From: a virus
Virus record (IMG/VR): IMGVR_UViG_3300017917_000720
Location: 1 to 28,283 of that record
Length of the DNA stretch: 28,283 nt
Reading direction: 5' to 3' (one strand)
Shown: positions 24,501-28,283 of the stretch, one piece after another
Layout of the letters: each line of letters opens with the position of its first letter
How positions within the stretch are numbered: the first letter of the stretch is position 1
Program-made: the position numbers and the translations under genes
Notes under the pieces: generated by a model
The model's database searches: none
What the model saw: the letters and a program-made list of their open reading frames with translations, nothing else
What the model was told of the DNA's origin: nothing

Positions 24501-25005
24501 GTTGTGAGTTGATTAGTGCGGCGTTAATGATTGTGTTGAACTGTTCTAACCAATTTGGATTAGCAGGGTCATTCCATAATATAGGAAGATTACTTAAATT
24601 TTGACCATTTAAATCAGTGATACTTTGAGTTGTGCTTACACTATTAACCTTTAAATAACCCTGACCTGCAAGATTACGTTTTGGTGTATAACTTACTAAG
24701 TTTGCTAATTTTACAACGCTATCACGACGTTCTGCTGTGTCGATAAAGTTTTCACGGGCGTTTAAATCATTACGATAGGCCAGACCTTGACCCATGAATG
24801 CCATTACATCAAGCAAAGCAATAAATTCTGAACTTTCTGTATAATCGTTAAAAGTTTCTGGATAATAAGTACGCAAATAATCTATAAAACTCTTACGTAG
24901 TGTCTCATAATCGTAACTACGGAAGTCGGCTTGGCGGAAAGTTTGATAGATTGTACGCCAATCATTTACGCCAAATAATGATGTTTGTTTGCTACTATTA
25001 GCCAT
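21592..25005 (-). CDS. 6: Baseplate wedge protein, gp6-like
   Basis: This 1137-residue protein has the hallmark N-terminus of T4-type gp6 (baseplate wedge, Baseplate_J-like family): YPETFNDYTESSEFIALLDV at 49-68, then AYRNDLNARENFIDTAERR at 77-94 and SVVKLANLVSYTPKR at 96-110. FGDGVFSKIPIGTFRAYVR lies near 345, and APTRYYTQNRMVNGEDY near 420. The C-terminal domain (about 1010-1137) contains GTIKVIKTSTTTASNSEIRS and NWNFGDTFYFSELAAYLH. In T4, gp6 dimers join wedges into the inner baseplate ring. This form is much longer than T4 gp6 (660 residues), with the extra length mainly in the middle. The start is the ATG at 25003-25005, 54 nt after gene 25, with a weak AGAGA about 6 nt upstream. The giant gene follows after 1 nt. 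Confidence 0.93.
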   Translation of the reverse strand: MANSSKQTSLFGVNDWRTIYQTFRQADFRSYDYETLRKSFIDYLRTYYPETFNDYTESSEFIALLDVMAFMGQGLAYRNDLNARENFIDTAERRDSVVKLANLVSYTPKRNLAGQGYLKVNSVSTTQSITDLNGQNLSNLPILWNDPANPNWLEQFNTIINAALINSQRVGRPGNVSEILGVTTSEYGISIPPNTLPVVPFNSTIDNISMNFEIVSVTAVDSDNVYEISPAPSQRLNMLYRNDKLGFGSPNTGFFFYFKQGTLQNYDFVLQEQISNQTVNIDIEGINNTDTWLYQYNDNNQTTFEWKKVDDVYADAYLQTESSQRSIFSVSSRYNDQVTYVFGDGVFSKIPIGTFRAYVRAGNALTYTIDPSEMQGLTISIAYISRVGRQETITFGLQLTEPVSNAQARENLASIKQRAPTRYYTQNRMVNGEDYNNFPYTLYSSIIKSKAINRSSIGVSKNLDLLDPTGKYSSVLSLGNDGGLWYLRNPPSQEPLEQHQLFVWDNVSDIIRYLTTDVPNQLGSVQSYQYYTSFYPRYSLNAASGDGTVYWQTAVVDANSINGYVYNYELPNNVPLAVGVTSSTNLKYLTKGAMLKITAPNGYYFDNNYRLISGVPTTSDITYYWVTVLSVTGDGSNNGLGKLPNGTGPIQLNGYVPTGAVVAQIIPAFSNDLPRDVLLSARQRIELNESFTLVFDNSIKIDADRWIIKPVTYEPYFVKFVAQPGTNTYDVYFKSIEYYFGSVSDVRFTYPLNELVYDPYTGKVLHDNVNILSLNTLPNSSLPLAKNYEINIVGQTVESDGYINDFEVKVSPTTDNNGVLITNPDFFNDITGVTVGASNTGKYVFFETIVDALNLTRQQLLPTSDIVYTYATKDEIEVAKYDYVLGQVFFAYAMNKFYTTIQESGVTTPSYIVIESKLADGNPRYSMMYGRQGLTYKYTHNSNNTTRIDPATTNIIDVYLVTQAYYTQYQNYIQDTTGTVPEPERPTMTELNTDYTQLQNYKMLSDSMVLNSVVFKPLFGPKAAQALQGTIKVIKTSTTTASNSEIRSAVLTAMNNYFNIQNWNFGDTFYFSELAAYLHSECGDFISSAVLVPNDPNETFGDLYEIKCQPYEIFVNAATANDIVVIAALTPNELRAG
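21595..21598 (-). promoter_or_regulatory. Short Shine-Dalgarno for the giant gene
   Basis: AGGA lies 4 nt before the ATG at 21590, within the last codons of gene 6. It supports the start and translational coupling; the spacing is on the short side. Confidence 0.5.
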
Positions 25006-25023
25006 GTCTGGTCTCTTTTAATA

Positions 25024-25031
25024 TATTTATC
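25024..25031 (-). promoter_or_regulatory. Possible T4-type late promoter octamer (GATAAATA) before gene 6
   Basis: GATAAATA on the minus strand, 18 nt before the gene 6 start and immediately after the hairpin at 25032-25049. It is one mismatch from TATAAATA. The position in one of only two intergenic gaps longer than 10 nt supports it. Confidence 0.45.
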
Positions 25032-25049
25032 ATACGGTAAAAACCGTAT
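25032..25049. other. Perfect 7-bp inverted repeat between genes 25 and 6
   Basis: ATACGGT, a 4-nt loop, then ACCGTAT. The hairpin lies about 10 nt downstream of the gene 25 stop. In the minus direction no T-run follows it. In the plus direction it is followed by TTTTT, but no plus-strand gene ends here. It may be an mRNA processing or stability element rather than a terminator. Confidence 0.5.
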
Positions 25050-25059
25050 TTTTAAGAAA

Positions 25060-25509
25060 TTACGCTATGCCCGCGCTACCTGTTTTACTATTAAAAAAGA
25101 CGTTTAATACTTGCGCTTGATTGAATGGACTTATTGATATCTGTGTTTCTATTAGCATTCCGTTATCTTGGGGAAATATCTTTATATAACCAACTGTAAT
25201 TCTTGGATCCATTGTACAAACTCTGCGTACTTCTTGTACAATCGCTTCTTGTGTATCTGTTGTGCTTGGTTCAAAAATAAATTGCCAAATTTTCGTGCCA
25301 TATTGAGGTTGCCCTACTTTTTGTCCTTGCGGAATGTTAAATGCGTTTAATAAATCACGCACCACTAATTGTTCATCTGTTAATCTATAGCGTCTACCGC
25401 TGATGACAGGGTTGTTTATAGTACCCGGAGCACCATTTTTCCCGGGAGGAGGGTTAGTAGTTTTTGGTAAATTTGCACCTATTGTGCTAAATCCTATATA
25501 GTTTGGCAT
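25060..25509 (-). CDS. 25: Baseplate wedge protein, gp25-like
   Basis: This 149-residue protein matches the GPW/gp25 family in length (T4 gp25 is 132) and motifs: RDLLNAFNIPQGQ at 51-63, PQYGTKIWQFIFEP at 68-81, and IVQEVRRVCTMDPRITVGYI at 90-109, followed by two C-terminal strands. gp25 is a small wedge component that contacts gp6 and helps sheath assembly; type VI secretion TssE is a relative. The family's E-P-R core motif appears here as D-P-R (101-103). The Pro/Gly-rich N-terminus (about 15-35) is probably flexible. The ATG at 25507-25509 has no Shine-Dalgarno; only an AT-rich stretch with TATAAATA lies just upstream. Gene 6 follows after 54 nt, as in T4. Confidence 0.93.
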   Translation of the reverse strand: MPNYIGFSTIGANLPKTTNPPPGKNGAPGTINNPVISGRRYRLTDEQLVVRDLLNAFNIPQGQKVGQPQYGTKIWQFIFEPSTTDTQEAIVQEVRRVCTMDPRITVGYIKIFPQDNGMLIETQISISPFNQAQVLNVFFNSKTGSAGIA

Positions 25510-25516
25510 ATAATTT

Positions 25517-25524
25517 TATTTATA
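25517..25524 (-). promoter_or_regulatory. T4-type late promoter octamer (TATAAATA) before gene 25
   Basis: A perfect TATAAATA on the minus strand lies in the 17-nt gap between the 651-residue protein gene and gene 25, ending 7 nt before the ATG. In T4, transcription starts a few nt after this octamer, so the message would be almost leaderless. The sequence match is exact; its use is inferred. Confidence 0.5.
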
Positions 25525-25526
25525 TA

Positions 25527-27482
25527 TTATCCTAGCTTCAATTGTAGGTCTTGTGCTTCTTTTATCTTACCAGACCATTCAGCATAGGCCGCATCATATT
25601 CACTTTGTAAACTTTGTATAGCAGGATCTCCTTGAGTCAGTGAAGTTTTTGCCTTATCAAGTTTCTCTGCAATTTGTTTACGTTTTTTGTTTAACTTTGT
25701 TACCTCATCGACTGCATCAAAATACTTCTTTTGTAACTCAAGACGCTTTTTCTGTGCATCTTCATAAGTGCTGACAGTTTCTTCACTTACCTCACCCAAT
25801 GGTCTTGGTGGTGGAATATCTGGATCTCCCAACAAACTAGAAGTTTGCGCTGTAAGTTCTTCACGGTTATTTGTATTCAATGCAATGACGGGCATTTTAA
25901 TTGCGCTACCGCCACCTGGACCTAGTGCATTAATTTGTGCTTCTAGTTGTGCCGCTGCGCCTGCCGGCAACCCTGATTTAGCCAATGCTGCTGCCGCATC
26001 TAATGCAGGTAGTTTTATGTTATTCAATTGTGATGTTGCTTTATCAACAATAGTTGCTTTTAATTTACCAAACGCATCTTTTAATCCCCCAAGTTTACTT
26101 GCGGCCCCACCTAATGTTTTACTCAAAGCACCAGTCACTGCACTTAATGGGTTTTTTGAATTGTTCAATAATGCGCCTGCAGCCCCTGCGCCACCTGGTA
26201 AGTTTGTTAATCCGCTTGCCAACGCTGATACAGAACCAACTACTGTATTAACAGCACCACCCTTAAGTGTGTTTGCCACACCTGTGACACTGCCAAACGC
26301 TGATGTAATATCTTTTCCAGTAGTTCCTGTAACTGTATTAACTGCTGTAGCAACATTTAAAATTTTTGTTGCAGTACCACCGGTTGCATTATCTAATACA
26401 TTGTTAACTGCACCGCTTACTGCTCCTGAAACCGCCCCCGATACCGCATTTTGTAGATTACCATTTGAACCTGCTAGACCTGATATTGCTCCAAGTACTG
26501 CGCCACCCTTTGCGTTTGGTGATAATGTTGCGGCAACACCTGCAACTTGTCCTAAAGTGCCTAATACATTTGTAGAGCCAGAGTTTGGATTTAAAGTTTT
26601 TTGTGCTGCTGATTGAAAATCTGCGGCTGCTCCACCGGCTGCACCTGCTAAATTTTTACCTAATGCGGCTGCTCCACCTGATAAACTATTTTGTAAACCT
26701 GATCCAAGTTTCTTAGCATCATTTAGTAATGTAGTACCTTTGCCTAACAAGCCACTCGCAGCATTAGTTGGGGCTCCTGGAACAGTTGATGCCTCTGCGG
26801 CAGCAGCCTCTGCTGCTTTTTTGGCTTCTTCTGCAACATTAACTGGCACACCTGCAGGCAATTTAGGGAATGCATTTTTAATTTTAGCAAATGTTGCGGC
26901 TGCAACACCTTTTACTGCATCAGCAACTTGTGCTAATCCCTTTAGTGCGGCTGCGCCACCTAATGCTTTTTTAAGTGAACCTAACCCTGAATTGACACCA
27001 TCTGCTATACCACCTGCAATATTACCACTGCCAATTGCACCCATAACCTTACTTTGTACGCTACCTAAAGCAGAGCCCAATGCTCCGTCAACACTCGACA
27101 TGCCAGGTATTGTGCTTGCAGCATTTTTTACTGCATCAATAGTAGGACCTAAGCCTTGTGTCGCAGCTGCTTTAACTACGCCAGCAATTTGACTTACGTT
27201 TTCTTTTCCGCTTATTACACCTGCATTTTGTAATGCTTGTTGACTATTTTGCATTACTGTTTGCATAGCATCTGCCTGTGCTTGAGGATTGGCGCAAAAA
27301 GCCTCAAGATTTTCTGCACCTTGTTTTCCAGTGAAAATGTTTGGTGGCAGTGCTTCTGCTAGTGAATAACCTGTATTAATTAATGAAGATACCAACGCTG
27401 ATGTACCAGGTTTTATAATACCAGCCTGCTCCATTTGTTGTGGAGTCATAGCATATTGTCCAATCACTACAGCTGCGACCAT
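25527..27482 (-). CDS. Ala/Gly-rich putative virion protein with C-terminal coiled coil
   Basis: This 651-residue protein lies between the hub and gp25 genes. The start overlaps the upstream stop (TAATG) and has a near-perfect Shine-Dalgarno. Residues 1-125 are a helical, Gln/Ala-containing region (YAMTPQQMEQAGIIKPGTS; FCANPQAQADAMQ). The middle (about 125-480) is Ala/Gly-rich low complexity with short degenerate repeats, including a 4-residue period near 346-360 (AVSGAVSGAVSGAV). A motif MPVIALNTNNREELTAQ and LLGDPDIPPPRP follow, then a heptad-like Lys/Glu-rich coiled coil (about 566-651; KKRLELQKKYFDAVDEVTKL). I do not recognise the family with confidence. Position and composition suggest a hub- or tail-tube-associated protein, conceivably one delivered or unfolded during puncture. 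Confidence 0.85.
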   Translation of the reverse strand: MVAAVVIGQYAMTPQQMEQAGIIKPGTSALVSSLINTGYSLAEALPPNIFTGKQGAENLEAFCANPQAQADAMQTVMQNSQQALQNAGVISGKENVSQIAGVVKAAATQGLGPTIDAVKNAASTIPGMSSVDGALGSALGSVQSKVMGAIGSGNIAGGIADGVNSGLGSLKKALGGAAALKGLAQVADAVKGVAAATFAKIKNAFPKLPAGVPVNVAEEAKKAAEAAAAEASTVPGAPTNAASGLLGKGTTLLNDAKKLGSGLQNSLSGGAAALGKNLAGAAGGAAADFQSAAQKTLNPNSGSTNVLGTLGQVAGVAATLSPNAKGGAVLGAISGLAGSNGNLQNAVSGAVSGAVSGAVNNVLDNATGGTATKILNVATAVNTVTGTTGKDITSAFGSVTGVANTLKGGAVNTVVGSVSALASGLTNLPGGAGAAGALLNNSKNPLSAVTGALSKTLGGAASKLGGLKDAFGKLKATIVDKATSQLNNIKLPALDAAAALAKSGLPAGAAAQLEAQINALGPGGGSAIKMPVIALNTNNREELTAQTSSLLGDPDIPPPRPLGEVSEETVSTYEDAQKKRLELQKKYFDAVDEVTKLNKKRKQIAEKLDKAKTSLTQGDPAIQSLQSEYDAAYAEWSGKIKEAQDLQLKLG

Positions 27483-28283
27483 TATGGTCCTCCTGTAGTT
27501 TTAATAATGCCGGCACCCTGTGCTGCTGCGGCTGCTGTTAATGGATTCTTCGAAGTATCTTGAGCCACTGAACCTAGAATTGCAGGCGTGCCTACTTTAC
27601 CTATGCTACCACTGACTCCTGAAGTTGTTGGTTGAACAGCACTACTACTTGGCGCTAGTGTTCCACTTTCAGGCACCGAACCTGCGGCTACATTGTTAAC
27701 ACTTTGTACAGCGTCCGATGGTGCATCTGGGAAGTTTGCGCTAGCACCCAAATCAATTTGTACGTCTACGCCTTGGTTAGCATTAGCCCATGGTGCGTGA
27801 GCAGGCGCTCTTGATGCAATTGTGTTTAATTTGCCGGGAGCAGCCATAAATCCTTTTTCTTTATCGTATAGTGTATCTGTTTGTGGATAAACAGTTTGTT
27901 CTTCTACAGATTCGGGTGTTGTTGCAGGATCACCACTATTTAAATTTACCTTAGTACCATTTACAAATGCTTCTGCACCTGCAACCATACTTGCTTGTCC
28001 ACCTGCTGACACAGCATATGCTCCTCCAATTAATGAGGTGAGTTTGCCTGCTATGTTTTCTGCATAGTCTTTTAAAACTTTTAGTTTGTAAGCACCATCA
28101 CTTTGTACACTAATATCACCCTCTGCTCTTAAATTTAAGTTTCGTTTTGCGTGAATATTAACGTCACGGTCGGCATGTAGATTGATATCACCTTGTGTTC
28201 TTACGTTAAAACTATTTGTACTATAAATGTCTACAGTGCCTTCTTTGCCTAACTCAATATAACTTTGACCATTTGCGTGAATA
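27482..28283 (-). CDS. 5: Baseplate hub / central spike protein, gp5-like, C-terminal part (5' end outside window)
   Basis: The frame ends at TAA 27482-27484 and is open to the right window edge, giving 266 visible residues. From 28261 to 28094 there are seven consecutive 8-residue units with hydrophobics at positions 2 and 4: YIELGKEG, TVDIYSTN, SFNVRTQG, DINLHADR, DVNIHAKR, NLNLRAEG and DISVQSDG. This matches the triple-stranded beta-helix needle of T4 gp5 and VgrG-type spikes. Next come a short helical segment (VLKDYAENIAGKLTSLIGGA), an Ala/Gly/Ser/Pro-rich tail and a RAPAHAPW motif like those near the C-terminus of gp5 relatives. A GTG at 28012 could be taken as a start, but the coherent beta-helix upstream in the same frame argues strongly against it. 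The lysozyme and OB-fold domains, if present, lie beyond the window. Confidence 0.85.
   Translation of the reverse strand, partial: IHANGQSYIELGKEGTVDIYSTNSFNVRTQGDINLHADRDVNIHAKRNLNLRAEGDISVQSDGAYKLKVLKDYAENIAGKLTSLIGGAYAVSAGGQASMVAGAEAFVNGTKVNLNSGDPATTPESVEEQTVYPQTDTLYDKEKGFMAAPGKLNTIASRAPAHAPWANANQGVDVQIDLGASANFPDAPSDAVQSVNNVAAGSVPESGTLAPSSSAVQPTTSGVSGSIGKVGTPAILGSVAQDTSKNPLTAAAAAQGAGIIKTTGGP
27489..27494 (-). promoter_or_regulatory. Strong Shine-Dalgarno for the 651-residue protein gene
   Basis: AGGAGG on the minus strand lies 6 nt before the ATG at 27482, inside the final codons of the hub gene. It is the best ribosome binding site in the window and fixes the start. Confidence 0.75.
28094..28261 (-). 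repeat. Seven octapeptide repeats of the spike beta-helix
   Basis: Seven in-frame 24-nt units encode the pattern x-[IVLF]-x-[LIV]-x-x-x-[GRN]. At least part of an eighth (IHANGQS) precedes them at the window edge. Variation among units is at the amino-acid level; the DNA units are not identical. Confidence 0.75.

Noticed and set aside
25032-25049. Rho-independent terminator
   Set aside because: The T-run follows the hairpin only in the plus direction, where no gene ends. In the transcribed minus direction it is followed by GATAAATA. Listed instead as an inverted repeat of unknown role.
25768-26616. Long open frame on the plus strand (282 codons), plus another at 26740-27192
   Set aside because: Both lie opposite the Ala/Gly-rich gene. 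Their Ala/Pro/Asn/Leu-rich translations are what the reverse complement of GCN/GGN-rich codons gives. No ribosome binding site or recognisable domain is present.
27482-28012. Separate 176-residue gene starting at GTG 28012
   Set aside because: The frame is open to the window edge and the upstream codons encode a regular beta-helix, so this is the tail of a larger hub gene.
1-28283. tRNA or other structured RNA genes
   Set aside because: The only non-coding gaps are the few bases at the small gene's edges, 17 nt before gene 25 and 54 nt before gene 6, too short for a tRNA; I saw none overlapping the coding regions.

Overview
The window looks like the baseplate gene cluster of a T4-type contractile-tail phage with an AT-rich genome, of the kind common in marine and freshwater bacterioplankton (cyanophage or pelagiphage relatives). 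The host cannot be told from this stretch. Every credible gene is on the minus strand, so transcription runs from position 28283 towards position 1. The genes are packed almost end to end, and no stretch over 300 bases lacks a gene.

In transcription order: (1) 28283-27482, the C-terminal 266 residues of a gp5-like baseplate hub/spike protein, with at least seven 8-residue beta-helix repeats, cut by the right edge; (2) 27482-25527, an Ala/Gly-rich 651-residue putative virion protein with a C-terminal coiled coil; (3) 25509-25060, gp25-like baseplate wedge protein; (4) 25005-21592, gp6-like baseplate wedge protein; (5) 21590-351, one uninterrupted gene for a 7079-residue protein at the position T4 gives to gp7; (6) 350-192, a 52-residue small protein; (7) 188-1, the N-terminus of a further, unrecognised gene, cut by the left edge. 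The order hub - 25 - 6 - 7-like matches the T4 late baseplate order (25-6-7-8) and is the main support for placing the giant protein in the wedge.

The giant gene fills three quarters of the window. It is a mosaic. A Trp/Tyr-rich scaffold, non-repetitive apart from a few scattered modules, occupies roughly residues 1-2580. Seven FG-GAP-like (integrin-type) beta-propeller blades lie at 2590-3438, and six Asp-box (BNR-like) blades at 5318-5729. Several small families of inserted modules are scattered through the rest: about eight 'SLGTTDF' modules, about fifteen 'FGGI-YYV' modules and three 'RG-DGT-H' modules. Modules sit inside one another: one place shows a three-level nest, and another shows a module interrupted by a copy of its own family. 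This nested architecture is the most unusual thing in the window.

Regulation: late-promoter-like octamers (TATAAATA or GATAAATA on the minus strand) lie at three gene junctions, and a perfect 7-bp hairpin sits between genes 25 and 6. Other junctions are coupled by stop/start overlap or abutment, some with clear Shine-Dalgarno sequences.
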